Below are positions 8,287-18,260 of a DNA stretch of 64,000 bases, one piece after another (the first letter of the stretch is position 1; every line of letters starts with the position of its first letter). The DNA lies in NCBI RefSeq assembly GCF_003837805.1, contig NZ_RQIT01000009.1, positions 124,001 to 188,000 on the forward strand, given 5' to 3'. Position numbers and translations under genes: made by a program. Under the pieces are notes generated by a model. That model was not told the DNA's origin. It did not search any database and worked only from the letters and a program-made list of their open reading frames with translations. The stretch is from Bradyrhizobium sp. RP6. GTDB taxonomy: Bacteria > Pseudomonadota > Alphaproteobacteria > Rhizobiales > Xanthobacteraceae.

Positions 8287-9363
8287 ATGGCAGGCGCGAT
8301 GAGGCCCTGCCCAGTCAACGAGACCCCTGTGACCGGCTCGGCAGTATCCGGCTCTAAGCCGTTGAAAATAGGCGATATTGATATCGCCACCCCGGTCTTC
8401 CTGGCGCCGATGTCGGGTGTGACTGACTCGCCCGTCCGCCGGCTCGCAGCCGAGCTTGGAGCCGGTCTGGTCGTGTCTGAAATGACCGCGAGCGATGAGC
8501 TTGCAAATGGCCATCGGATGTCCCGGTTGCGCTGCGAAGCCACCGGCATCGGTCCGCATGTGGTCCAGCTCGCAGGGTGCGAGACGCACTGGATAGCCGA
8601 AGGCGCCCGGATCGCCGAAGCCGATGGCGCCGATATTATCGACATCAACATGGGCTGTCCGGCCCGCCACGTCACCGGGGGTCAGTCCGGTTCGGCCTTG
8701 ATGCGCGACCTCGACCATGCCCTCGCCCTGATCGATGCGACCATCGCAGCGGTGAAGGTGCCGGTGACGCTGAAGATGCGGCTCGGCTGGGACGATCGCA
8801 CGCGCAACGCGCCGGAGCTGGCGCGGCGCGCGGAAGCCGCAGGCGTCAAGCTCGTCACGGTCCATGGTCGCACCCGCTGCCAGTTCTACAAGGGCGAGGC
8901 CGATTGGGACGCGATCCGCGCCGTGCGCGAGGCCATCTCGATCCCGCTCGTCGTCAATGGCGACATCACGTCCTACGAGAAGGCGCTCGCAGCATTGCAA
9001 GCCTCAGGCGCCGATGCCGTGATGATCGGCCGCGGCGCGCAGGGCCAGCCCTGGCTGCCCGGTCAGATCGGCCGCCGTCTGCAGGGCGGGGCCGAGGAAG
9101 CGATGCCCTCGCTCGAAACGCAGCTGCATTATGTCCGCACGCTGTATGATGGCGTCTGCGCGCTTTATGGCCTGCGCGTCGGACTGAGGCATGCCCGCAA
9201 GCATCTGAGCTGGGCACTCGATGTCGCCGCGCAGGTGAGCCGTGCGCCGTCGGAGAAATTGACATCCTGGCGACAGAAGATCCTGGTCTCGGAGGATCCG
9301 CGCCTCGTTCACAATTCACTGCAAGACGCCTTCGACGACTTCGCATGGAGCGCTGCTGCATGA
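8287..9363 (+). CDS. dusB: tRNA-dihydrouridine synthase DusB
   Basis: A 358-residue flavin enzyme that reduces uridines in tRNA. FMN-binding TIM-barrel marks are visible: FLAPMSGVTD near residue 40, then INMGCPARHV with the catalytic Cys, LKMRLGWD, VTVHGRTR, and VNGDI followed by MIGRGAQGQPW. It was formerly called NifR3, and in alphaproteobacteria it is the usual first gene of the ntrBC operon, as here. The stop overlaps the ntrB start (ATGA). The first 24 residues are not conserved-looking, and an ATG at 8299 is a possible true start. Confidence 0.93.
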   Translation: MAGAMRPCPVNETPVTGSAVSGSKPLKIGDIDIATPVFLAPMSGVTDSPVRRLAAELGAGLVVSEMTASDELANGHRMSRLRCEATGIGPHVVQLAGCETHWIAEGARIAEADGADIIDINMGCPARHVTGGQSGSALMRDLDHALALIDATIAAVKVPVTLKMRLGWDDRTRNAPELARRAEAAGVKLVTVHGRTRCQFYKGEADWDAIRAVREAISIPLVVNGDITSYEKALAALQASGADAVMIGRGAQGQPWLPGQIGRRLQGGAEEAMPSLETQLHYVRTLYDGVCALYGLRVGLRHARKHLSWALDVAAQVSRAPSEKLTSWRQKILVSEDPRLVHNSLQDAFDDFAWSAAA

Positions 9364-10535
9364 GCTCAGCCGCTGAACATCGTCGGCCGCTTCAGTCCGA
9401 CAGCGACGCAATCCTGGACGCCTTGCCCAACCCCGTGCTCATGATCGGACCGGACGGCAAGATTGTCGCCGCCAATATCGCGACCGAAGCCTTCTTCGAG
9501 ATCTCGACGCAGTTCCTGAAGCGGCAGTCGTTGAAGGAGCTGGTGCCATTCGGCAGCCCCTTGCTGGCGCTGATCGACCAGGTGCGCTCGTCGAATTCGC
9601 CGGTCAACGAATACAAGGTCGATCTCGGCACGCCGCGCATGGGCGGCGACCGACAGGTCGATCTGCACGTGGCCCCTCTCACGGAGCGGCCCGGCCACAT
9701 CGTGGTGATGCTCCAGGAGCGCAGCATTGCCGACAAGATGGACCGCCAGCTCACCCATCGCAGCGCCGCTCGCTCGGTGATCGCGCTCGCAGCGATGCTG
9801 GCGCACGAGATCAAGAACCCGCTGTCCGGCATCCGCGGCGCGGCCCAGCTTCTGGAGCAGCAGGCCTCGTCCGAGGACCGCATGCTGACGCGGCTGATCT
9901 GCGACGAGGCCGACCGCATCGTGACGCTGGTCGACCGCATGGAGGTGTTCGGAGACGAGCGTCCCGTGGTGCGCGGCCCCGTCAACATCCATTCGGTGCT
10001 CGACCACGTGAAGCGGCTGGCGCAGTCCGGCTTTGCCCGCAACATCCGCTTCGTCGAGGACTACGATCCCTCGCTGCCGCCGGTGCTGGCGAACCAGGAT
10101 CAGCTGATTCAGGTGTTCCTCAACCTCGTGAAGAACGCCGCCGAAGCCCTGATCGACGTGCCGGACGCCGAGATCCAGCTCACCACCGCGTTTCGCCCCG
10201 GCGTGCGCCTGTCAGTCCCCGGTCAAAAATCCAGGGTATCCCTGCCGCTGGAATTCTGCGTGAAGGACAACGGACCAGGCGTGCCGGACGATCTTCTGCC
10301 CAACCTGTTCGATCCCTTCGTGACCACCAAGCAGACCGGCTCGGGTCTCGGCCTGGCGCTGGTCGCCAAGATCGTCGGCGATCACGGGGGCATCATCGAA
10401 TGCGAATCTCAGCCGCGCAAGACCACCTTCCGCGTACTGATGCCGATGTATTCCACATCGGTGAAACATGCCGATCAAAGCAGTCGCGCCGACTCTGCCG
10501 GGAAGTCGTCGCCTGCGTCACAGGGGGCAAAATGA
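9360..10535 (+). CDS. ntrB: Nitrogen sensor histidine kinase NtrB
   Basis: A 391-residue cytoplasmic kinase that phosphorylates or dephosphorylates NtrC in response to PII. It has a PAS domain (about residues 15-110), an H box (LAHEIKNPLSG) and an HATPase domain with NLVKNAAEA, DNGPGVP and GSGLGLAL. I chose the ATG at 9360, which overlaps the dusB stop, over an in-frame start 15 bases upstream. There are no membrane helices. The ntrC gene follows after 9 bases. Confidence 0.95.
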   Translation: MSSAAEHRRPLQSDSDAILDALPNPVLMIGPDGKIVAANIATEAFFEISTQFLKRQSLKELVPFGSPLLALIDQVRSSNSPVNEYKVDLGTPRMGGDRQVDLHVAPLTERPGHIVVMLQERSIADKMDRQLTHRSAARSVIALAAMLAHEIKNPLSGIRGAAQLLEQQASSEDRMLTRLICDEADRIVTLVDRMEVFGDERPVVRGPVNIHSVLDHVKRLAQSGFARNIRFVEDYDPSLPPVLANQDQLIQVFLNLVKNAAEALIDVPDAEIQLTTAFRPGVRLSVPGQKSRVSLPLEFCVKDNGPGVPDDLLPNLFDPFVTTKQTGSGLGLALVAKIVGDHGGIIECESQPRKTTFRVLMPMYSTSVKHADQSSRADSAGKSSPASQGAK

Positions 10536-10544
10536 GGATCAACG

Positions 10545-11987
<1,443 letters not shown>

Positions 11988-12475
11988 TCTTTCGAAGCGG
12001 ACGGTGGCTCAGCTCCGCCTACCAAGGCAGAGCTGAGCCTGTCCGGATCGCGCTGGCCGTTGTGGCTGACGCGATGAGCAGAAGTCCTGACGGGACTCTG
12101 ATGTTCCGCCGGCACATTCAAATTAGTCATTCGGGCTGCAACGCGGCCGTCACATCTATCTGACCAGTTCGCCGGAGGCTGGCACCACGCTCGCGACATT
12201 AAGGGGCGGCTGCTGAAGGCCGAGGCCGTTGACGAGGAGGTCGGCGGCTACGATCAGCAGCAGAACGGCGGAAACCATCGTCGCGAGGAAGATCCTATCC
12301 ATGCGGATCAAGCCGGAATGGTGGGAATCCGTTCCGCCTCGGCGGCATCTGCCTGTGGATTGCACCTGCCGGCCGCGAGGTTAACGCCGCGGAATTGTCG
12401 CAATTCGGCAACAATGTGGTACGAATACATCAGTATCCGCGCGTCCGCGGACCCGTCTTCAGCATCATTGCCGGA
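11988..12475. other. 488-base ntrC-ntrY intergenic region
   Basis: This holds one small minus-strand membrane ORF (12156-12302), described separately. Two longer minus-strand frames here encode only Arg/Ser-rich sequence and look spurious. The 170 bases before the ntrY start should contain its promoter; I see no clear consensus. Confidence 0.5.
12156..12302 (-). CDS. 48-residue single-helix membrane protein candidate
   Basis: A short ORF starting MDRIFLATMVSAVLLLIVAAD, with a basic N-terminus, one strong hydrophobic segment (residues 4-27) and a polar tail. It lies on the opposite strand between ntrC and ntrY. The amino-acid pattern is far more protein-like than the other frames in this gap. 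I do not recognise it. It could be a small inner-membrane peptide, possibly one modulating NtrY, but nothing beyond position supports that. Confidence 0.45.
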   Translation of the reverse strand: MDRIFLATMVSAVLLLIVAADLLVNGLGLQQPPLNVASVVPASGELVR

Positions 12476-14884
12476 ATGACCAGCGCAGATACCTCGGCCG
12501 CACATTTTGACACGGCCCCAGCCGAAGAGCCCCGGCGTTGGTCGGTGCGGCGCTGGCTCGCACCCTTTGCCGTGGCGCTGGCGCTGCTGTCGGCCCTCCT
12601 GACCTTCCTGGTCCTGACCGGACTTACCAGGATCGAGCCGACGCCCGAGGTCGTCCGCTCGTTCTACCTGATCAACGCTGCGACGATCCTGCTCCTGGTG
12701 GGGATCATCGTCAGGGAACTCTGGCAGCTGATCCTGGCGCGGCGGCGGGGCAGAGCGGCGGCGCGCCTCCATGTCCAGATCGTCAGCCTGTTCTCGATCG
12801 TCGCGGTGCTGCCGGCGGTGCTGGTCGCCGTCGTCGCCAACGTTACCATCGAGCGCGGCCTCGACCGGCTGTTCTCCGGCCCGACCAAGGAGGTGATCCA
12901 GAATTCGCTGACGATCGCGCGGGCCTATATGCAGGACCACGCGCAGCTGATCCGCGGCGACATTCTCGGCATGGCCAACGACATCGCCCATGCGAGGCCG
13001 CTCTACGATCAGGACCGCCGCTCGTTCCGGGAGATGCTGACGGCCAGTGCCGGCTCTCGCAATTTGCCCGGCGCGATGATCATCGACAAGAACACCAACA
13101 TCCTGGAGTCCGCCGACACCGGCATGCGGCTCGCCTATTCGCCACCGGCGCCGGACTTCCTCAGCAATGTCAACGAGAACGAGCCCGAGATCGCAGTGCT
13201 CCCCGACGCGAGCTTCGTTGCCGCGGTGATCCGGTTGCGTGCCTTCAACGATACCTTCCTCTATGTCGCCCGTCCGCTCGATCCGAATGTCGTCAATCAG
13301 CTCAAGCAGACCGAAGTGAGCGTCGCCGAATACGCCCAGATCGAGTCACGCCGCCTCGGCATTCAGGTCGCCTTCGCGCTGATGTTCGCAGTGATCGCGC
13401 TGACCATTTTGATGGCCTCGGTGCTGATCGGGCTCAACTTCGCCAACTCGCTGGTCTCGCCGATCCGGCGGCTGATGAACGCGGCGCAAACGGTCTCAAC
13501 CGGCGACCTCCATGTCCAGGTGCCCGTGCATCAGTCGGAAGGCGATCTCGCCCAGCTGGGCGAGACCTTCAACAAGATGACGCAGGAATTGCGCAGCCAG
13601 CGCGACGAGCTCGTCAATGCCAGCGACCTGATCGACAGCCGCCGCCGCTTCATCGAGGCCGTGCTGTCCTCGGCGAGCGCCGGCATCATCGGCGTCGATA
13701 CTTCCGGCAGCGTCGGCATCCTCAACCGCTCGGCCGAGAAGCTGATCGGCCACTCCGAAGCGGAGACGCTCGGCCATCCGCTCTCGGACGTGCTGCCCGA
13801 GCTCGACGACATGATGAAGACGGCGCGGGAGGGGACCCAGCGTCTGGTGCAGGGTCAGATCACGATCAACCGGGACGGTGCCGAACGCAATCTATCGGTC
13901 CGCGTCAGCGCCGAGAAGAACCAGCCGCACGACAGCTACATCATCACCCTCGACGACATCACCGAGCTGGTCTCGGCCCAGCGCACCTCGGCCTGGGGCG
14001 ACGTGGCGCGCCGCATCGCTCACGAGATCAAGAACCCGCTGACGCCGATCCAGCTCTCCGCCGAGCGCATCCGCCGCAAGTTCGGCAAGTCCATCACCGA
14101 GGTCAAGGACAAGCAGATCTTCGACCAGTGCACCGACACCATCGTGCGCCAGGTCGACGACATCAGGCGCATGGTCGACGAGTTCTCACGTTTTGCGCGG
14201 ATGCCTAAACCGGTGATGGAGGGCGAGGACGTCGCCGATACCGTGCGGCAGGCGGTGTTCCTGATGAAGGTCGCCCATCCCGAGATCGACATCGAAGCCG
14301 AGTTCAAGGAGGATCCGCTCCGCGCCCAGTTCGACCGGCGGCTGATCTCCCAGGCGGTCACCAACATCGTCAAGAACGCTACCGAGGCGATCGAGCAGGT
14401 CCCCCCCGAGGAGCTCGGCAAGGGCCGCATCGACGTCGTGGTGTCGCGCGAGGGCGACGACGTGCTGATCGACGTCATCGACAACGGCATCGGCCTGCCC
14501 AAGGTCGCGCGCTCGCGCCTGCTCGAGCCCTATGTCACCACGCGCGCCAAGGGCACGGGCCTGGGGCTGGCCATCGTCGGCCGCGTGCTGGAAGACCATG
14601 GCGGGCGGATCGAGCTGAAGGACGCCTCCGACTTCCGCGAAGGCCAGCGCGGCGCCTGGATGCGGATGCGCTTTGCGGTCTCGGGCCAACCTGCGAAAGC
14701 TGGGGGCGCCGAGCCAGCGCCCGCGGCCAACGAAGCAACCAAGCCGGACAACAAGGCGGCGGTCACGGAATCCGTCGAGAAATCCAGCAACGAGCTGGAA
14801 ACAAAAGAGCCGGCCGCCGGAACCAAAGAGCCGGCTGAAAAGACCAATGATTCAACGAAAATCGAAGCCTCAACAGGCAGCTGA
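12476..14884 (+). CDS. ntrY: Membrane sensor histidine kinase NtrY
   Basis: An 802-residue inner-membrane kinase. The layout is two or three N-terminal helices (about residues 25-115), an extracytoplasmic segment, a helix near 305-325, HAMP, PAS (about 400-500), H box (IAHEIKNPLTPIQL) and HATPase (NIVKNATEAIE, DNGIGLP, GTGLGLAI). It phosphorylates NtrX in the second nitrogen-responsive pair. I chose the ATG at 12476; the longer form needs a TTG and adds 27 unlikely residues. The last 60 residues are a low-complexity tail rich in Ala, Pro, Glu, Lys and Thr, which is unusual. Confidence 0.93.
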   Translation: MTSADTSAAHFDTAPAEEPRRWSVRRWLAPFAVALALLSALLTFLVLTGLTRIEPTPEVVRSFYLINAATILLLVGIIVRELWQLILARRRGRAAARLHVQIVSLFSIVAVLPAVLVAVVANVTIERGLDRLFSGPTKEVIQNSLTIARAYMQDHAQLIRGDILGMANDIAHARPLYDQDRRSFREMLTASAGSRNLPGAMIIDKNTNILESADTGMRLAYSPPAPDFLSNVNENEPEIAVLPDASFVAAVIRLRAFNDTFLYVARPLDPNVVNQLKQTEVSVAEYAQIESRRLGIQVAFALMFAVIALTILMASVLIGLNFANSLVSPIRRLMNAAQTVSTGDLHVQVPVHQSEGDLAQLGETFNKMTQELRSQRDELVNASDLIDSRRRFIEAVLSSASAGIIGVDTSGSVGILNRSAEKLIGHSEAETLGHPLSDVLPELDDMMKTAREGTQRLVQGQITINRDGAERNLSVRVSAEKNQPHDSYIITLDDITELVSAQRTSAWGDVARRIAHEIKNPLTPIQLSAERIRRKFGKSITEVKDKQIFDQCTDTIVRQVDDIRRMVDEFSRFARMPKPVMEGEDVADTVRQAVFLMKVAHPEIDIEAEFKEDPLRAQFDRRLISQAVTNIVKNATEAIEQVPPEELGKGRIDVVVSREGDDVLIDVIDNGIGLPKVARSRLLEPYVTTRAKGTGLGLAIVGRVLEDHGGRIELKDASDFREGQRGAWMRMRFAVSGQPAKAGGAEPAPAANEATKPDNKAAVTESVEKSSNELETKEPAAGTKEPAEKTNDSTKIEASTGS

Positions 14885-14901
14885 CAACACAGGCGCGATC
14901 C

Positions 14902-16272
14902 ATGGCAAGTGAAATTCTGATTGTCGATGATGAGGCCGATATTCGGGATCTCGTTGCGGGCATTCTCGAAGACGAGGGGTTCGTGACCCGGACCGCACGC
15001 GACAGCGATACGGCATTGGCCGAGATCGCCAACCGGCGGCCGCATCTGGTGTTTCTCGACATCTGGCTGCAAGGCTCCAAGCTCGACGGCTTGCAGCTGC
15101 TGGAGCAGGTCAAGAAGGATAATGCCGATCTGCCCGTCGTGATGATCTCCGGCCACGGCAACATCGAGACCGCGGTCGCCGCGATCAAGCGCGGCGCCTA
15201 CGACTTCATCGAGAAGCCGTTCAAGGCCGACCGGCTGATCCTGGTCGCGACCAGAGCGCTCGAGAACTCGCGACTCAAGCGCGAGGTCAAGGAGCTGAAG
15301 CAGCTCGCGCCGAGCGCCAGTCAGCTCGTCGGTCGTTCGCCGAGCATGAACCAGCTGCGCCAGACCATCGAGCGTGCGGCGAAGGCCAACAGCCGCATCC
15401 TGATCGTCGGCCCCGCCGGCGCCGGCAAGGAGTTGACCGCACGCACGCTGCATACGGCCTCGGGCCGTGCCGACGGTCCCTTCGTGGTGATCAACGCAGC
15501 GGCGATCACGCCCGAGCGCATGGAGCACGAGCTGTTCGGCATCGAGCAGTCCAATGGCGAGCAGGCGCGAAAGCCCGGTGCGCTCGAGGAAGCCCATGGC
15601 GGCACGCTGTTCATCGACGAAATCGCCGACATGCCGCGCGAGACCCAGAACAAGATCTTGCGCGTGCTGGTGGAGCAGTCGTTCCAGCGCGTCGGCGGTA
15701 CCGCCAGGGTGCAGGTCGACGTGCGCATCATCTCCTCGACCGCGCGCAACCTGGAAGAGGAGATCGCGGCCGGCCGTTTCCGCGAGGACCTCTATCACCG
15801 GCTCTCGGTGGTGCCGATCCGCGTGCCCGCGCTGTCGGAGCGGCGCGAGGACATTCCGGAATTGATCGACTATTTCATGGAACAGATTTCCGCCGGCAGC
15901 GGCCTTCCCAAGCGCCAGATCGGGCAGGACGCGATGGCGGTGCTGCAATCCCATGTTTGGCCCGGCAATGTGCGTCAGCTCCGCAACAACGTCGAGAGGG
16001 TGATGATTCTCGCGGCAGGCGGGCCGGAGGTCATCATCACGGCCGACATGTTGCCGCAGGACGTCGGCTCCATGGTGCCGGCGATGCCGACCAGCAACAA
16101 TGGCGAGCACATCATGGGCTTGCCGCTGCGTGAGGCGCGCGAAGTGTTCGAGCGCGACTATTTAATTGCGCAGATCAGCCGTTTCTCAGGAAATATTTCC
16201 CGTACGGCAGAGTTCGTTGGCATGGAACGCTCGGCGCTGCATCGGAAGCTGAAAGCGCTCGGTGTCGGCTAG
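14902..16272 (+). CDS. ntrX: Response regulator NtrX
   Basis: A 456-residue partner of NtrY. The receiver domain (about 5-120) has VDDEAD and the phospho-Asp in VFLDIWLQG. The AAA+ region has a Walker A-like VGPAGAGKE and GGTLFIDEIADM (Walker B). The Fis-type HTH at the end reads GNISRTAEFVGMERSALHRKL. The GAFTGA loop that contacts sigma-54 is missing: the stretch after HELFGIE reads as a Gln/Gly/Lys-rich segment ending KPGALEEAHGG. It is therefore unlikely to activate sigma-54 promoters directly, as reported for other alphaproteobacterial NtrX. It follows ntrY by 17 bases. Confidence 0.94.
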   Translation: MASEILIVDDEADIRDLVAGILEDEGFVTRTARDSDTALAEIANRRPHLVFLDIWLQGSKLDGLQLLEQVKKDNADLPVVMISGHGNIETAVAAIKRGAYDFIEKPFKADRLILVATRALENSRLKREVKELKQLAPSASQLVGRSPSMNQLRQTIERAAKANSRILIVGPAGAGKELTARTLHTASGRADGPFVVINAAAITPERMEHELFGIEQSNGEQARKPGALEEAHGGTLFIDEIADMPRETQNKILRVLVEQSFQRVGGTARVQVDVRIISSTARNLEEEIAAGRFREDLYHRLSVVPIRVPALSERREDIPELIDYFMEQISAGSGLPKRQIGQDAMAVLQSHVWPGNVRQLRNNVERVMILAAGGPEVIITADMLPQDVGSMVPAMPTSNNGEHIMGLPLREAREVFERDYLIAQISRFSGNISRTAEFVGMERSALHRKLKALGVG

Positions 16273-16582
16273 CGCGGTTTCGAGCGGAGTGGAGACCGGT
16301 TCGCGTCAAGAAAGCGCGTCAAAACAACAATCTAGCCCGCGACCTTGCGGCCAGGCGTCAGGAGTAAGCGAGTAAGATCATCGATTTCCGTAGTTTGCCG
16401 GGACAATCGGGCGTGGCCTGCCGCGTGAAGCGGCTTGCCTAATATCCCGACCTGTCCTCTAATCGAACCGCTGTTCCTTCCGAGGGGGATCTCATGAGGG
16501 ACAGCAACCGGGAGAGGCCCCGAACGTCACAAGAGGGCCGAAACCGGCGCAATAAAAAGAAACTCAAAGCGAGAAAAAAACA
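16273..16582. other. 310-base hfq leader region
   Basis: This contains the hfq promoter region and most of a small basic ORF (16494-16655) that is annotated separately. The last 40 bases before hfq are strongly A-rich, a typical site for Hfq or ribosome binding. I cannot name a promoter consensus with confidence. Confidence 0.5.
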
Positions 16583-16655
16583 ATGGCGGCAGACCGCGCA
16601 CAAAACCTACAGGACACATTCCTTAATCACGTTCGCAAAACCAAGACGCCACTGA
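16494..16655 (+). CDS. Basic 53-residue leader ORF overlapping hfq
   Basis: It starts ATG with a strong ribosome site (GAGGGGG) five bases upstream, stronger than any site before hfq. The product is very basic, with Arg and Lys clustered (NRRNKKKLKARKKQ). It runs out of frame into hfq and stops 73 bases inside it. It could be a translated leader controlling hfq translation, or a fortuitous frame. The ribosome site is direct sequence evidence; the role is inference. Confidence 0.4.
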   Translation: MRDSNRERPRTSQEGRNRRNKKKLKARKKQWRQTAHKTYRTHSLITFAKPRRH

Positions 16656-16831
16656 CGATCTTTCTGGTCAACGGAGTGAAGCTCCAGGGCATCGTGACCT
16701 GGTTCGACAATTTCTGTTTGCTGCTGCGGCGCGACGGTCACTCGCAGCTGGTCTACAAGCATGCGATCTCGACCATCATGCCGGGCGCACCCATCCAGTT
16801 GTTCGAAGGCGGCGAGGATCAGCCGGCTTGA
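16583..16831 (+). CDS. hfq: RNA chaperone Hfq
   Basis: An 82-residue Sm-like protein that forms a hexamer and pairs small RNAs with mRNAs. The Sm1 motif (TIFLVNGVKLQGIVTWFDNF) and the Sm2 motif (YKHAISTIMP) are complete. The C-terminus is short, as in alphaproteobacteria. It is followed after 11 bases by hflX, the usual gene pair. Its own ribosome site is weak and lies in an A-rich leader, and an upstream basic ORF overlaps the start, so translation may be controlled. Confidence 0.97.
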   Translation: MAADRAQNLQDTFLNHVRKTKTPLTIFLVNGVKLQGIVTWFDNFCLLLRRDGHSQLVYKHAISTIMPGAPIQLFEGGEDQPA

Positions 16832-16842
16832 GAGTGATCTGA

Positions 16843-18222
16843 TTGGAACCCCGGAGTTTCGACGGGGATGCCGACCGTCCGCGGTCGGCAGGGGCCAATA
16901 CGGGGCGGGTGCTGGTCATCGGCCCCTATTTGCGAGTGCGCGCGGGCAGTGCCGACGCGCAATCGGAAGGTCATGTCCAACGCGACGCCGAGGCCCGGCT
17001 TGATGAAGCCACGGGCCTCGCGCGTGCGATCGATCTCGTTGTTGCCGACGCCATCATCACGCCGATCAGCCAGATCCGGCCGGCGACCTATATCGGCAAG
17101 GGTAAGGTCGAGGAGATCGCCGGGCTGGTCAAGAGCCTTGATGTCGAGCTCGTGGTGATGGATTGCGCGCTGGCACCGATCCAGCAGCGCAATCTCGAAA
17201 AGGAGCTGCACGCCAAAGTGCTCGACCGCACCGGGCTCATTCTGGAAATCTTCGGCCGCCGTGCCAAGACCAGAGAAGGCTCGCTCCAGGTCGAGCTTGC
17301 GCACCTCAACTATCAGCGCTCGCGCCTGGTGCGCTCCTGGACCCATCTCGAACGCCAGCGCGGCGGCTTCGGCTTTATGGGCGGTCCGGGCGAGACGCAG
17401 ATCGAGGCCGACCGCCGCCTGATCCAGGAGCGCATCTCCAAGCTGGAGAGCGAACTGAAGAAGGTGCAGGCGACGCGACGTCTGCATCGCGCCGGCCGCC
17501 AACGCGTGCCGTACCGCGTCGTCGCGCTGGTCGGCTACACCAATGCCGGCAAGTCGACGCTGTTCAACCGCCTGACCCGCGCGGACGTGCAGGCGGCCGA
17601 CATGCTGTTTGCGACGCTCGATCCCACCTTGCGCGCGCTCAACCTGCCGCATGGCGGCAAGGCGATGCTGTCGGACACTGTCGGCTTCATCTCCAATCTG
17701 CCGACCCAGCTCGTCGCCGCCTTCCGCGCCACGCTGGAGGAGGTGCTGGAGGCCGACGTCATCCTGCATGTCCGCGACATCTCGCATGAAGACGCCGAGG
17801 CGCAGCAGAGCGACGTCGATGCCGTTCTACGTCAGCTCGGCATCAACCCCGATGACAGTGGCCGCATTATCGAAGTCTGGAACAAGATCGATCGGTACGA
17901 TGCCGAGCAACGCGAAGAGCTCCTGAACATCGCCGCGCGCAGGCCGGAGGATCATCCGGCGATGCTGGTTTCAGCCGTGACAGGCGAGGGGGTCGACGCA
18001 CTGCTCGCCGCGATCGAGGAACGCCTCGCCGCCAAACGCACCACGCTCGATCTCTCCATCGACGCCTCGGACGGTGCCGGCATCAGCTGGCTGCACCGCA
18101 ATGCCGAGGTCCTGTCGAAGGAGCTGCACGACGGCCGCTTCGACATGACCGTACGGGTGGACGAGACCAAGCGGGACATCGTGGTGTCCAGGTTCGACGC
18201 CGTGCCGCACCACGCTACATAG
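16843..18222 (+). CDS. hflX: Ribosome-associated GTPase HflX
   Basis: A 459-residue cytoplasmic GTPase that binds the 50S subunit and splits or rescues stalled ribosomes. The N-terminal HflX domain includes YIGKGKVEEI; a coiled region follows, containing GGPGETQIE. The G domain has GYTNAGKSTLFNRL (G1), DTVGFI (G3) and NKID (G4). The start is TTG at 16843, eleven bases after hfq; no better ATG exists before the conserved VLVIGPYL. It ends at a strong hairpin shared with mazG. Confidence 0.93.
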   Translation: MEPRSFDGDADRPRSAGANTGRVLVIGPYLRVRAGSADAQSEGHVQRDAEARLDEATGLARAIDLVVADAIITPISQIRPATYIGKGKVEEIAGLVKSLDVELVVMDCALAPIQQRNLEKELHAKVLDRTGLILEIFGRRAKTREGSLQVELAHLNYQRSRLVRSWTHLERQRGGFGFMGGPGETQIEADRRLIQERISKLESELKKVQATRRLHRAGRQRVPYRVVALVGYTNAGKSTLFNRLTRADVQAADMLFATLDPTLRALNLPHGGKAMLSDTVGFISNLPTQLVAAFRATLEEVLEADVILHVRDISHEDAEAQQSDVDAVLRQLGINPDDSGRIIEVWNKIDRYDAEQREELLNIAARRPEDHPAMLVSAVTGEGVDALLAAIEERLAAKRTTLDLSIDASDGAGISWLHRNAEVLSKELHDGRFDMTVRVDETKRDIVVSRFDAVPHHAT

Positions 18223-18258
18223 CCGCTGTCGTCCCGGCGAACGCCGGGACGGCAGCGG
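18223..18258. terminator. Bidirectional hairpin terminator between hflX and mazG
   Basis: A 16-base stem (CCGCTGTCGTCCCGGC against GCCGGGACGGCAGCGG, one G-T pair) has a GAAC loop. It starts right after the hflX stop and ends two bases before the mazG stop. It is placed exactly between convergent genes and works on either strand by symmetry. There is no long T run. Confidence 0.75.
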
Positions 18259-18260
18259 AG

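Noticed and set aside
14530..16110. 526-codon minus-strand frame over ntrX and the end of ntrY
   Set aside because: ntrX and ntrY have complete domain motifs on the plus strand; the antisense product shows no motif.
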